Shown here: piece after piece, positions 1 through 9,212 of the stretch | How positions within the stretch are numbered: position 1 is the stretch's first letter | Layout: every line of letters starts with the position of its first letter | Assembly: GCA_012519925.1 (NCBI GenBank) | Contig: JAAYPF010000015.1 | Coordinates: forward strand, 1 to 45,769 | DNA from: Clostridiaceae bacterium | Lineage (GTDB): Bacteria; Bacillota; Clostridia; Acetivibrionales; Acetivibrionaceae | Direction of reading: 5' to 3' | DNA: 45,769 nt | Position numbers and translations under genes: made by a program | The notes under the pieces: model-generated | What the model was told of the DNA's origin: nothing | Databases searched by the model: none | What the model saw: the letters and a program-made list of their open reading frames with translations, nothing else

Positions 1-368
1 ACAGGAAAACCACCTTTTCCAGCAACTTCATCTTCGGGAAGTCTTATTTCACCCCTTATTACATTTCCCTTCTCAAGTACAATATTCAAGCTCTCTCCTT
101 CTGTAAGTTTATTATTTAAATCAGATAAAACAGTAAGCCAATAATTCGTAGAGTTTTCTCCTTCATTTATCATGCTTTCAAAAGTACGGACTGAATTACT
201 AGCTTCCGCTATTACCTTAAGCTTAATTCCTCCTGGTGGTGCAACCTTGCCTTCTGGTAAAAATATTGTCCCTTCTATCCTAGGTGCCGGAGTTAAAGCA
301 TAGGCAGTTTTACAACATGCTAAAATACAAGTCAGGACAAGGGCAAAAATCATAAACCTTTTTTTCAT
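1..368 (-). CDS. Secreted protein of unknown function, N-terminal part only
   Basis: The reading frame starts at the ATG ending at 368 behind an AGGAAGG ribosome site and runs open off the left edge, giving about 122 residues. Residues 1-25 form a signal peptide: a Lys/Arg start, a hydrophobic core and a likely cleavage site after AYA. The mature part opens with a beta-rich stretch containing IEGTIFLPEG and APPGG, which suggests an extracellular beta-sandwich domain. I do not recognise the family. The C-terminus lies outside the window, so any catalytic or anchoring domain cannot be seen. Confidence 0.7.
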   Translation of the reverse strand, partial: MKKRFMIFALVLTCILACCKTAYALTPAPRIEGTIFLPEGKVAPPGGIKLKVIAEASNSVRTFESMINEGENSTNYWLTVLSDLNNKLTEGESLNIVLEKGNVIRGEIRLPEDEVAGKGGFP

Positions 369-566
369 AAAATCAACCTTCCTAAAAAAACACACTCATA
401 TATATATATTATCATAATTTTATTATTATAATTTTGAAAAACAAGCTTAATTTATAGTTGTTTTTGTATTGATTTAGTAGTATTTTTAGTCCAATAAACT
501 ATATAAAAATAGTATAAAATTGCTTTTAAGTAAGTTTTGTTTGATAATTTCGAGAACAAAAATTTA

Positions 567-1307
567 TTAGCTGGTGACATCTGTATTGTTTTTATCTTCA
601 GCCGACACCTTTTCCAATTCATTAATAAGCCTTTTTGCATCTCTGTTATCATTGTTCAGAGTAAAGGCTTTTTGGGCATAAGCTGTGGCTCTTTCATATT
701 TTCCTATATAATAATACTCCCAGCCTAAAGCTGCAGCCACAATATCATCATAAGAATTTATCTCCATTGCTCTCTCATAATAATTTATAGCATCCTCATG
801 TTTCGCTAAATCCGCATAACAATTACCGTATTCTTTTAAAACCTCTGGGTTATCATCTATACTTGTACTTTCTAGCTTTTTAAGACATTCAATTGCCTCT
901 TCATATTTTTCTAAAGCTCTTAGTGACTTTGCCTTATATAATAACGCACTATAATTATATTGATCTTTTTTTAGTAATTTGTCGCTGTACATAATAGACT
1001 GTGAATAATCACCATCATAATAACTATTTATCAGGTCAGAACCTAAATAAGGCTGATACATAAAGGATGAAACTATAGATAAAATAATCCTTATAACAAA
1101 AATAATACCTATTATTGAAAAAATGCCCCCTGAAAACATTTTCCCAAACCTTACTTTTCTATTACCATGAGTGTATCCATAAAACCTTAATTTGAAAAGG
1201 TTATTGCTAAGTGCCCCCTCATCTTGCTTCTCTTTTGACTTTAAATCTTTTTCAATCTCCTTCATTTGCTTTTTAAAATTTTTTTGAACATTATTTTTAC
1301 CAAACAT
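567..1307 (-). CDS. Membrane-anchored TPR-repeat protein
   Basis: This is a 246-aa protein. A basic, coiled N-terminal region (about 1-55) is followed by one hydrophobic segment (about 59-82), then tandem tetratricopeptide repeats from about 95 to 230. The repeats show typical pairs such as LEKYEEAIECLKKL and LAKHEDAINYYERAMEIN. TPR units are protein-protein scaffolds, so a role in assembling a membrane-associated complex is likely, but no partner is evident. It is transcribed alone, divergently from the downstream PTS gene. The start is the ATG at 1307, preceded by a GGAGG-like site. Confidence 0.75.
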   Translation of the reverse strand: MFGKNNVQKNFKKQMKEIEKDLKSKEKQDEGALSNNLFKLRFYGYTHGNRKVRFGKMFSGGIFSIIGIIFVIRIILSIVSSFMYQPYLGSDLINSYYDGDYSQSIMYSDKLLKKDQYNYSALLYKAKSLRALEKYEEAIECLKKLESTSIDDNPEVLKEYGNCYADLAKHEDAINYYERAMEINSYDDIVAAALGWEYYYIGKYERATAYAQKAFTLNNDNRDAKRLINELEKVSAEDKNNTDVTS

Positions 1308-1507
1308 TTAAAACCTCCATGGTCAATCATTCCTAAAAGCAACTAATAATCCATCAATAAGCCACTTTACATCCTTCAATTCTTGTTACTTTTTATTAAA
1401 TGTGAACAAATATATAATACCACAATCTGAGAACTTATCCAATAATATTAGAGATAATATACACCCTTAAGGTTTACATAAATAGCAATATATTAACTGC
1501 TTTACAC

Positions 1508-1535
1508 TTGAATTATAGCGAAAAAACTGTATAAT
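1508..1535 (+). promoter_or_regulatory. Sigma-A type promoter of the gatC-like gene
   Basis: A TTGAAT -35 box (1508-1513) is separated by 16 bp from a perfect TATAAT -10 box (1530-1535). It lies 41 bp before the ATG at 1577 and is the best promoter in the 269-bp gap between the divergent genes. Confidence 0.65.
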
Positions 1536-1576
1536 ATATTAGGATTTAAAAATCGACATAAATACGGAGAATTTTA

Positions 1577-2911
1577 ATGGAAATTATTAGACAAGCCGCA
1601 CAATACGTTCTTGGATTTGAGTCCTATGTTTTACTCCCAGTAATAATTTTTTTACTTGCACTTATATTCAGAGTGAAACTTAAAACTGCTATAGTATCTG
1701 CCTTTACTATAGGAATTGGCTTCCTTGGTATATTCATTATTTTTGATTATTTTGTTGCCATAATAACACCAGTTATACAGGCTCTTATCGAAAGAACAGG
1801 CCTTCATCTAAATGTCCTCGACGCAGGCTGGCCACCTTTAGCAGCAATCACCTGGAATTTCAGATTCGCCCCCTTATTCATACTTATTATCATGGCAGTT
1901 AATATAGTTTTGCTGTTAGCAAAACTAACTAAAACAGTGAATATAGATCTATGGAATTACTGGCACTTTATATTTACTGGTGCTTTAGTTTATAGTGCTA
2001 CTCAGAACATATTTCTTGCTGCATTTGCTACTATAACAATCAGCATAATTACACTTAAGATTGCCGATTTAAGTGCACCTATGGTAAGTAAATTTTCTGG
2101 TATGGAGGGTATATCTATACCTACTCTATCAGCTGCAGCATACTTCCCCTTTGGAGTTATCGGAAATAAAATAATTGATAAAATACCCTTTATTAACAAA
2201 ATAGAGGCTAACCCCGAAAAAATGAAACAAAAAATAGGACTAGCTGGTGAACCTATGATTATAGGCTTCGTTATAGGCATTGCTCTCGGTATAAGTGGAG
2301 GTTTAGACATCAGAAAAACAACAGAACTTGCCTTTGGAATTTCTGCGGTGATATACATCTTACCCAAAATGGCAAGTATTGTGGGCATTTCTCTAATACC
2401 TATCTCTGACGCAATGAAAGAGTTTATCAAAAAGCGTTTTCCCAGTATCGGGAAAACATATATTGCCCTTGATGTCGCAGTTCTTGTTGGTTTTCCCTCA
2501 GTGGTAGTAACAGCAATACTATTAATGCCTGTTGCTTTGATTCTAGCCTTTATTCTCCCTGGTATAAATTTTATCCCCCTTGGCGACTTGGTCAATATCG
2601 TAGGAACTGTTGCTCTTGTCTGTTGTGCCACAAAGGGCAATGTTATACGCTCGTTCTTGATCGGAGTTCCAATTGTTATAATACATCTTTATTCCGCTTC
2701 TAGCATGGCTTTAATGTACACTAACCTTGCAACGAGTTTAAACTACAGCCTTGAGAATTATCAAGGCACATTTACTAGCTTTCTTGATGGCGGAAATGTT
2801 ATAAGAGTATGGTTGGTTAATCTCTTAATTGGAAATAATTACGCTCTACTTCTAGCTCCGTTATTTATATTGATGTTCTTTTTAACTTGGCAAATTGCTA
2901 AAAAAGCATAA
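1577..2911 (+). CDS. PTS galactitol-type permease, IIC component (orphan)
   Basis: This 444-aa integral membrane protein has about ten hydrophobic segments and closely resembles GatC-type EIIC proteins. Family hallmarks include the region around GWPPLAAITWNFRFAP and the LAGEPMIIG stretch. GatC family proteins translocate a polyol or sugar while the partner EIIA and EIIB phosphorylate it. Neither partner is present nearby and both flanking genes are unrelated. It may therefore borrow EIIA/EIIB from elsewhere or act as a facilitator. Start: ATG at 1577 behind GGAG. Confidence 0.85.
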   Translation: MEIIRQAAQYVLGFESYVLLPVIIFLLALIFRVKLKTAIVSAFTIGIGFLGIFIIFDYFVAIITPVIQALIERTGLHLNVLDAGWPPLAAITWNFRFAPLFILIIMAVNIVLLLAKLTKTVNIDLWNYWHFIFTGALVYSATQNIFLAAFATITISIITLKIADLSAPMVSKFSGMEGISIPTLSAAAYFPFGVIGNKIIDKIPFINKIEANPEKMKQKIGLAGEPMIIGFVIGIALGISGGLDIRKTTELAFGISAVIYILPKMASIVGISLIPISDAMKEFIKKRFPSIGKTYIALDVAVLVGFPSVVVTAILLMPVALILAFILPGINFIPLGDLVNIVGTVALVCCATKGNVIRSFLIGVPIVIIHLYSASSMALMYTNLATSLNYSLENYQGTFTSFLDGGNVIRVWLVNLLIGNNYALLLAPLFILMFFLTWQIAKKA

Positions 2912-2961
2912 TCCATTATTAAAACAGCAACAAATTTTTATTGGATAGAACCAAAAACATG

Positions 2962-3588
2962 TTAGCATTGTTCTTTAAATTGAGGATTGTATTTACTTTT
3001 CAACACTTTATTAGTACTGTTTTCAAAACTTGTCTTCTTTGTTTTATATGTAAATTCATTATAGTTTGCCGATGTAGCATGTTCATAATACACCACATAT
3101 AAGCATACTATTTGAATGTATTTTTCATCTTTTAAATATATCTTATAAGAGTCCAAATTATCGCTTAAAACCTTTGACTTTTCTATCAATGCAACTTGCC
3201 TATCTCCTAAATACACACAAACATATTTCTGATCTTTGTCCATTTCTACTTCATAACAATTTAGCAACTCGGCATTGAAGTTAATTTGAATATATTTGTA
3301 TCTTGTCAGGAACTTCTGTACCACTTTTAAAGCGATTTCACCACATATGTCTCCATTAAGCTTTTTAATATTATATAGTACCTTTTCTCTAGATAACATC
3401 CCTGTCACATTAATTGGAACTTCCTCGTTACTAAGTATCAAAATTCGTTCCTTATTCTGTATTAAAGCAATATCATAACCTTCTTCACCTAATCTGACCT
3501 GTGCATGAAATAATTCTAGACTCTCAGGCACAGAAAAAATAAAATCCGTACTCCCTTTTGAACGTGTTTGTTTCATGTCAATAATCAT
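2962..3588 (-). CDS. Hypothetical protein, possibly LURP/tubby-like fold
   Basis: This is a 208-aa soluble protein with no signal peptide or membrane segment. It is rich in short beta-strands, for example QVALIEKSKVLSDNLDSYKI followed by a hydrophobic strand. That pattern resembles LURP-one/tubby C-like barrels, but the match is by impression only. The C-terminal 40 residues are Lys/Asn/Thr-rich and probably disordered. It is a monocistronic gene, tail-to-tail with the PTS gene. Function not recognised. Confidence 0.55.
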   Translation of the reverse strand: MIIDMKQTRSKGSTDFIFSVPESLELFHAQVRLGEEGYDIALIQNKERILILSNEEVPINVTGMLSREKVLYNIKKLNGDICGEIALKVVQKFLTRYKYIQINFNAELLNCYEVEMDKDQKYVCVYLGDRQVALIEKSKVLSDNLDSYKIYLKDEKYIQIVCLYVVYYEHATSANYNEFTYKTKKTSFENSTNKVLKSKYNPQFKEQC

Positions 3589-3981
3589 TATAAATCACTC
3601 TTCCCGTCTTCATATTCTATACGCCTCCTGTTTATAAACCCTAAAATTCAGTTTCCTAAGGATACTATCATTAAGAATTGTTTTATTTTATTATCTCTAC
3701 TAAATATTAAATACACATTTTTGAAATTTGTCAAATCCAATTTAAATTTGTATATATTTGTTTGCTCATAAGAACAATATTAAAAAATATTTTTTGTGTA
3801 TAAAACGTAGCATCTTACATTTTGTGGTTATTGTTATTGCTACTTCACTATATCTTTGTTATAATTAATAAAAATTCTAAAAACAACTATATTTTTTCGC
3901 AATAAGCATTTTACATTGACTCTTAAAAAATGTAAAACAAAAAGTTTCAAATACAAAATTAACCTATGAGGTGATTACAGT
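3589..3981. other. Intergenic region with a palindromic candidate operator
   Basis: This 393-bp AT-rich gap separates two divergent genes. The only clear structure is an inverted repeat of 9 bp, TTTTACATT (3909-3917) and AATGTAAAA (3929-3937), about 45 bp before the ATG at 3982. It could be an operator or a transcript-end hairpin. No gene is supported here. Confidence 0.4.
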
Positions 3982-4584
3982 ATGAAAAGGAATATTACAA
4001 AGAAAGATATCGAAAGCCTTACAGAAAGTCAAAAAGTAAGTCTTCGAGAGCTTTGGCTTCCAGAAAAGCATGACCTTGCAGTAGCTTATATATGTAAAAA
4101 TGCTGAAACAGAAGAATATGACGAAATTGATTTTGTCGTAGGTGGAATTATATTAAATCGAAATCACATAACCTTAGTTGATATTCGGCGTCCTGAAAAC
4201 GATGATAAAGCCACCGATGAAGACAGTGTTGATGATTTAGTTAATAACGAATCAAATATCTACGAAGAAGAGTCTGAATATAGTTTTGATGGGGAATTTG
4301 GAGATGAAGATTTTGATTTTGAAGATGAGGACTTTGAATTCGCTTATGAAAGACCTACTACCTTCAGCAAGGAAGATTGCTTGCCACTTCTTAGCATCGC
4401 TCAGATAATTGAAATTTTCCAAAGAAGAAACTTTAGAGATGCAAACTTTTATATTGCTTCAGCTTTTGATGAAAAAGGTTGCGAAATAGGCAATAGTGCT
4501 TTTTCTTTGGAAGACTACGGAAACAATAATGAACCTGCCGAACTTTGTGATGTACTTTGGGAAAATCTCAAAGCTTTATTATAA
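3982..4584 (+). CDS. Acidic hypothetical protein
   Basis: This 200-aa protein starts at an ATG behind GAGGTG. It has a folded N-terminal part (1-72), a highly acidic low-complexity middle (about 73-112, mostly Asp/Glu with Phe) and a folded C-terminal part (113-200). It has no membrane segment or catalytic motif that I recognise. The family is unknown; the acidic linker suggests two small domains joined flexibly. It ends at a strong terminator. Confidence 0.6.
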   Translation: MKRNITKKDIESLTESQKVSLRELWLPEKHDLAVAYICKNAETEEYDEIDFVVGGIILNRNHITLVDIRRPENDDKATDEDSVDDLVNNESNIYEEESEYSFDGEFGDEDFDFEDEDFEFAYERPTTFSKEDCLPLLSIAQIIEIFQRRNFRDANFYIASAFDEKGCEIGNSAFSLEDYGNNNEPAELCDVLWENLKALL

Positions 4585-4608
4585 AAACAGGAGAATTTTC
4601 TCCTGTTT
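4585..4608 (+). terminator. Rho-independent terminator
   Basis: A perfect inverted repeat, AAACAGGAGAA and TTCTCCTGTTT, overlaps the stop codon of the acidic protein gene and runs into a T-rich tail. Confidence 0.7.
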
Positions 4609-4659
4609 ATTTATAAACTGATTATTAGGTTACCAGACTAATATATTTAGATTATTCTT

Positions 4660-4680
4660 AAAAAGGGTCTTAGCCTTTTT
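4660..4680 (-). terminator. Short terminator overlapping a stop codon
   Basis: On the minus strand AAAAAGG pairs with CCTTTTT around a short loop. The hairpin contains the stop codon of the small membrane protein at 4670-4672. Confidence 0.45.
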
Positions 4681-4831
4681 TAACCAACTTATATACTATA
4701 TATCCTGCACATATTAGCACTGCAATAGGCAATAAGGTATAAGCTAGCCAAGATACAACTCTAAAGATAAATATAAACAGAATAATTATCAACACTAACG
4801 ATATTATTTTTTTTAATGTATTTTCATTCAC
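4670..4831 (-). CDS. Small membrane protein (53 aa)
   Basis: A GTG start at 4831 lies six bases after a GAGGTG ribosome site. The 53-aa product is one long hydrophobic block with a central RVVSW turn, followed by a basic tail (YKLVKKG). This predicts two short transmembrane helices. No family is recognised. It is supported by its start signal, consistent membrane character and a terminator at its end. It lies downstream of the pilM-like gene on the same strand, 166 bp away. Confidence 0.5.
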   Translation of the reverse strand: MNENTLKKIISLVLIIILFIFIFRVVSWLAYTLLPIAVLICAGYIVYKLVKKG

Positions 4832-4997
4832 AATAAACACCTCATTTACTATTTTAATATATTATACTCTAAAATTTAATCAAAGTCTGAAAAAAAACAA
4901 TTATTTTTATTATATTATAAATATATTCAAGACAAAATACAAATACCCCAGTTTTTTAAACTAGGGTATAAAAATTCATTTATTCTTTTATATAAAA

Positions 4998-6104
4998 CTA
5001 CAATGAGATTCCAACTGAGTTTATAAGATAATTTAATTTATCTTTGTCAAGATTTTTCTTAAGATCAACGCCTTTTAAGTTAAGAAGTCCAACAGGATAT
5101 ACCGGCACATTAAAAAGCTGGAATAAGTATTGACTAAGTCCGTTCAGTTGAGACCCCCCACCGATAATAAATATCTTTGATATCGGGGTACCATAGCAAC
5201 GGTCAATATAAAATTCGAAACATTTAACAATTTGCTTTGCAAGTCTTTCTATAAAGGCACTTATCTTACCATAAGCTACAACATGGTCCCTCTTTGATAG
5301 ATTGTTCGGTGGTACCATCCCGTAAGTCTTTTTGATTTTTTCAGCTTCAAGCAAAGATATGCCCAATTCTCTTGAAATATGATCGTCCATATTTGAACTT
5401 CCAGAAAGAATAACCTTATTAAATTCAAGCACTCTGTCTTTTAGGAAATTTACAATGGTTGTCTCCGACCCAAAATCCAGAACTGCAAAAGTGTCTCCTT
5501 CGATTTTTTTATACTTTCTCTTTGAATAATATTCTTCCATGTCCTTTGTGTATATTTCCCTGTTAAAAAACTTTGCGGTACTGTTTGCAGGAATATCAAC
5601 GGCTAAAGGTTTTAGGTCTAACCCCTGTAATACATCAACATAACTTTGAAGAATATTTCTAGGAACAGCAGTTACGAATACTTTATATTTTTCTTCATTT
5701 CTCTCTTTAATTGTTTGGAGGATTTTATAATCAACTCTATAATTATCTATATCGACAGGTAAAAATTGAGGCATAGAGTTTCTTATTGTGAAATCTTCAT
5801 TTTCACCAATTACCTTGTTTATTAAATAGATACGTGTGATAATATTGGTACCTGACATAATTATCTTTGCATTTTTTGCCTTCATGCCCTGTTCTTTAAT
5901 AAGGGCTTTTATTGCAGTCAAAACTGTATCCACATCGTATATAGCACCATTCTTTATGCTATTATGTGGTGTAGGAACAATACCATAGTTTTCTATAAAA
6001 ATAGAGTTGTTTTTCTTAACCGAAACTTCAACAACTTTTATATTTCTATATCCTACGTCAATGCAAACCATAGAAGTTTTACTGCTAAATAGATCCAATA
6101 GCAT
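4998..6104 (-). CDS. pilM: PilM-like actin-fold ATPase
   Basis: I choose the ATG at 6104 because a GAGGGGGA ribosome site sits seven bases upstream; the frame is open a little further. The 368-aa product has the actin/FtsA-superfamily nucleotide-binding motifs: DVGYRNIKVVEV near the N-terminus (phosphate 1), VLDFGSETTIVNF (phosphate 2) and IFIIGGGSQLNGL (adenosine). PilM binds the tail of PilN on the cytoplasmic side of type IV pilus assembly platforms. No pilN, pilO, pilC or prepilin gene is adjacent, so it is either an orphan or serves a distant pilus locus. Confidence 0.8.
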   Translation of the reverse strand: MLLDLFSSKTSMVCIDVGYRNIKVVEVSVKKNNSIFIENYGIVPTPHNSIKNGAIYDVDTVLTAIKALIKEQGMKAKNAKIIMSGTNIITRIYLINKVIGENEDFTIRNSMPQFLPVDIDNYRVDYKILQTIKERNEEKYKVFVTAVPRNILQSYVDVLQGLDLKPLAVDIPANSTAKFFNREIYTKDMEEYYSKRKYKKIEGDTFAVLDFGSETTIVNFLKDRVLEFNKVILSGSSNMDDHISRELGISLLEAEKIKKTYGMVPPNNLSKRDHVVAYGKISAFIERLAKQIVKCFEFYIDRCYGTPISKIFIIGGGSQLNGLSQYLFQLFNVPVYPVGLLNLKGVDLKKNLDKDKLNYLINSVGISL

Positions 6105-6544
6105 CAAATAATCCCCCTCAAACCCCATATCTTTTTAACATTTTACAATCAAACACTACAAAATACACAACACATATATCTTATTGGTATCATGTATTTC
6201 AGTACTGTATATTATTTTTAAAATGAATCTTAATAATATAGATATATAATTCCTCTAAAAAAGCTTGTTTTAGGCAAACCTTTTTACTCTAAGCTAACCA
6301 TTGCAACGCCTAGATGGAGAATTCAGGAGTCATGATTCAGCACTCAGAATAAGGAAGAGTTTAATATTCTGAAAGCTGAATGCTAGGGTTCCGAATTCTT
6401 GTGACTATGCCACAGTACGATTTAATTCTATATTCTATATTCTTATTTTTATTCTAAATATTATTATAGCATAATACCATTAGAATTTCCAACATATAAA
6501 TTTTATGGAGCAATATTTTACACTTTTACATATTATGTTGATTA
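6105..6544. repeat. Intergenic region with a large imperfect fold-back element
   Basis: This 440-bp gap contains one clear structure. The arm 6335-6351 (ATTCAGCACTCAGAATA) matches the reverse complement of 6365-6381 at 15 of 17 positions. Flanking GAATTC sites at 6319-6324 and 6393-6398 extend the fold-back to about 80 bp. It looks like a degenerate palindromic interspersed repeat. No gene is supported in the gap. Confidence 0.5.
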
Positions 6545-7702
6545 TTAATCCTTCAATTTTAAACTATCGGATATTTCCTTCAAAGCACTTAGCAATATAT
6601 CAATTTCCTCTTTTGTGTTGAAACAACCTACGCTAAGTCGAACTGTGCCACCCTTTAAGGTACCTATAGTCTTATGAGCCATTGGTGAACAATGTAGCCC
6701 TGCACGTGAAGCAATACCATAAGCTTTGTCTAGTACATAGCTAATTTCGGTAGATTCAATTTCTTTAAAATTGAAAGCTATAATACCAGAATTGTTACTA
6801 GACTCTTTTTTACTATATATTATAACCCCATTTATATGAGAAAGTCCATCATATATTTGTTTTATTAACAAACTTTTGTAATTTCTCATATTCAAAAGTC
6901 CAAAAGAATTAATAAAACCTACACCTTGACCTAATCCAACTATACCAGGAGTATTTAGTGTACCACTTTCCAATGCATCTGGCAATATTTCCGGCTGAAA
7001 TAAGTTTTCAGAACTACTTCCGGTTCCGCCTTGCAGTATTGAACTTATTTCAAGTCCTTCCGCAACATATAGTCCACCTGTTCCCTGTGGTCCAAGTAGG
7101 GATTTGTGACCGGGAAATGCCAGCATATCTATATTACTAGATTCTACATCCACTTCAATAGTTCCTGCACCCTGAGAAGCATCAACCAAAAAAATAATAT
7201 TACTCTTTTTAGCAATGTTTCCAATTTTCTCTATTGGCATAATTATGCCATTTACGTTTGAGGATAGGGTACTGACAATCATTCTTGTATTGTTCTTAAT
7301 ACTTTTCTTTATTTCATCGGGGTCTATTTCGCCAAATTCATTTCCTTGCACTATGGTAAGTTCAATCCCTATGTCCTTCTCTAGCGTTTTTAAAGGTCTT
7401 ATAACTGAATTGTGCTCCATGCTTGTAGTTATTACATGGTCGCCCTCTTTTAGTACTCCCTTAATGGCAATATTCAATGCTTCCGTTGCATTTTTAGTAA
7501 AAATTAATCTCATGGGGTTTTTTATATTAAAAAAATCAGCAATAATTTCTCTTGCTTCCATAACGGCTCTACCCGATCGGATGGACAGCTCGTGCCCTCC
7601 TCTTCCGGGATTTGCACAATATTCCTTCATACATTTAAGCATTTCTTCATAGACCTTGTCGGGCTTAGGGAAGGAAGTGGCAGCATTATCAAGATATATC
7701 AT
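6545..7702 (-). CDS. Cysteine desulfurase-like class V aminotransferase
   Basis: The start is the ATG at 7702 behind AAGGGG; the frame is open 14 codons further but lacks a ribosome site there. The 385-aa product is a PLP enzyme of the SufS/CsdA-like branch. It has an N-terminal YLDNAATSFPKP, the EHNSV histidine that stacks on PLP, the internal aldimine lysine in FPGHKSLLGPQG, and a catalytic Cys in GLHCSPMAHKTIG. Family members release sulfur from cysteine as a persulfide. It is last in the hydG-hydE-hydF direction, 131 bp after hydF. This suggests sulfur supply for FeS assembly on hydrogenase or its maturases, an inference from position. Confidence 0.85.
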   Translation of the reverse strand: MIYLDNAATSFPKPDKVYEEMLKCMKEYCANPGRGGHELSIRSGRAVMEAREIIADFFNIKNPMRLIFTKNATEALNIAIKGVLKEGDHVITTSMEHNSVIRPLKTLEKDIGIELTIVQGNEFGEIDPDEIKKSIKNNTRMIVSTLSSNVNGIIMPIEKIGNIAKKSNIIFLVDASQGAGTIEVDVESSNIDMLAFPGHKSLLGPQGTGGLYVAEGLEISSILQGGTGSSSENLFQPEILPDALESGTLNTPGIVGLGQGVGFINSFGLLNMRNYKSLLIKQIYDGLSHINGVIIYSKKESSNNSGIIAFNFKEIESTEISYVLDKAYGIASRAGLHCSPMAHKTIGTLKGGTVRLSVGCFNTKEEIDILLSALKEISDSLKLKD

Positions 7703-7833
7703 ATATAAATTCCCCTTTTTTAATTTATATTCTTCTAAAAACAATACATATTTTTTTAAAAAGCACTTTGCACTTTTTATTTTCGAAAAATCATGTACCT
7801 CTGTCTTTTCAACTCAAATTCCAGCATAAAACA

Positions 7834-9054
7834 TTAATTGAGTTCATTATATACTGAAGGAAATGGTTGTAATGCCCTTTTCAATATTCCATGCCTCGAT
7901 GCAATCAACATACCGTAATTTGTAATTGCGATTTCTTTCTGACGTGAAAGATTTAGTCGGTATTGCATCTCCATTCTATTTAGCATACATCCTCCACAAT
8001 GAACAATCAAATCAAATCTTTCAAGATCTTTAGGAAAATATGTTCCTGAAGCCCATTCAAATTCTATTTGCACATCAGTCATTTCCTTTATCCAACGCGG
8101 TATTTTTACCTTTCCGATATCCTCCTCCTGACGATGGTGAGTGCAACCTTCTACTATTAATACTCTGCTACCTGCCTTGAGCTTCTTAATCTTTTTTAGT
8201 CCTTTTACCATTTCCTCAAGCTCACCCTTATACCTTGCAAAAAGTATTGAGAAGGAAGTAAGTCTTATATCCTCTGGTGTATCAGCTGAAACTTTCTTGA
8301 AAGCCTGAGAATCTGTAATAACCAAGGAGGGCTTTTTTCTTAAGCTTTCAAAGGTTTGCTTCAACTCATATTCCTTTGTGACCACAGCTATAGCGTCATT
8401 ATCTATTATATCTCTAATGGTCTGCTGTTGAGGTAAAATAAGGCGACCCTTGGGTGCAGCTTTATCTATAGGTGTTACCAAAACAACTACATCACCGGGA
8501 TTTATTAAGTCCCCTACTATGGTAAGATTGGCTTCATCAAATTTTGCATGCTTAGCAATAAGTTGCTTTAATTCCTCCATTCCACTCTTATTGATTGCAC
8601 TTATCTCGCATATTGGTACTCCTAGTTTCTTTTTATACTCAAGAATTTCGTGCTGTTCTATTCTTCTTCTGTCACTTTTGTTTAGGACAGCAACAATCGC
8701 TACTTCCTTGCTTTTTATTTCTTCTATAAACTTTCTGTCAAATTCGGTTATTCCCTCTTGTGCATCCAACACATAGATAGCGAAATTTGTCTTTCTTAAG
8801 ACATCATATGTTTTTTCTATTCGTAAGTTTCCTAAATCACCACCATCATCGATTCCTGCAGTATCAATAATAACAACTGGTCCTAGGGACAGTAACTCCA
8901 TTGTCTTATAAACAGGGTCTGTCGTTGTCCCTGGAACCTCCGATACCACTGCAATTTCCTGTCCAGTAAGGGCATTAATTAATGTGGACTTTCCCGCATT
9001 TCGCCTCCCGAATATGGCAATATGAAGCCTATTTGCTATAGGCGTATTATTCAT
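7834..9054 (-). CDS. hydF: [FeFe]-hydrogenase maturation GTPase HydF
   Basis: HydF is the scaffold that carries the 2Fe subcluster to apo-HydA. The N-terminal GTPase domain shows the P-loop GRRNAGKSTL, a G3 DTAG and a G4 NKSD. The C-terminal cluster-binding domain has CTHH and, about 50 residues on, HCGGC, the CxH...HCxxC signature. Length (406 aa) matches the family. The ATG at 9054 has AGGTGG eight bases upstream; an in-frame GTG at 9066 is an alternative start. It follows hydE by 158 bp, same strand. Confidence 0.95.
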   Translation of the reverse strand: MNNTPIANRLHIAIFGRRNAGKSTLINALTGQEIAVVSEVPGTTTDPVYKTMELLSLGPVVIIDTAGIDDGGDLGNLRIEKTYDVLRKTNFAIYVLDAQEGITEFDRKFIEEIKSKEVAIVAVLNKSDRRRIEQHEILEYKKKLGVPICEISAINKSGMEELKQLIAKHAKFDEANLTIVGDLINPGDVVVLVTPIDKAAPKGRLILPQQQTIRDIIDNDAIAVVTKEYELKQTFESLRKKPSLVITDSQAFKKVSADTPEDIRLTSFSILFARYKGELEEMVKGLKKIKKLKAGSRVLIVEGCTHHRQEEDIGKVKIPRWIKEMTDVQIEFEWASGTYFPKDLERFDLIVHCGGCMLNRMEMQYRLNLSRQKEIAITNYGMLIASRHGILKRALQPFPSVYNELN

Positions 9055-9212
9055 CCTAGATTCCACCTTTCCTACAGATATACTCTGGTCTTTATATCAA
9101 TTGGATTTATATCAAACACAAATCTCTTCACTCATATAGCAACTTATAAAAGGTCTTAAAAAAAACATTTGCACCTATCGCTAAGTCTTCTTTCTACTAA
9201 AGATTCATACTC

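Noticed and set aside
2002-2640. Minus-strand 212-aa ORF inside the PTS gene
   Set aside because: It is a shadow of a clear membrane protein gene; its Pro/Ile-rich product has no start signal.
7703-7744. Upstream start of the cysteine desulfurase-like gene
   Set aside because: The extra 14 codons contain the ribosome site of the ATG at 7702, and the family starts at YLDNAAT.
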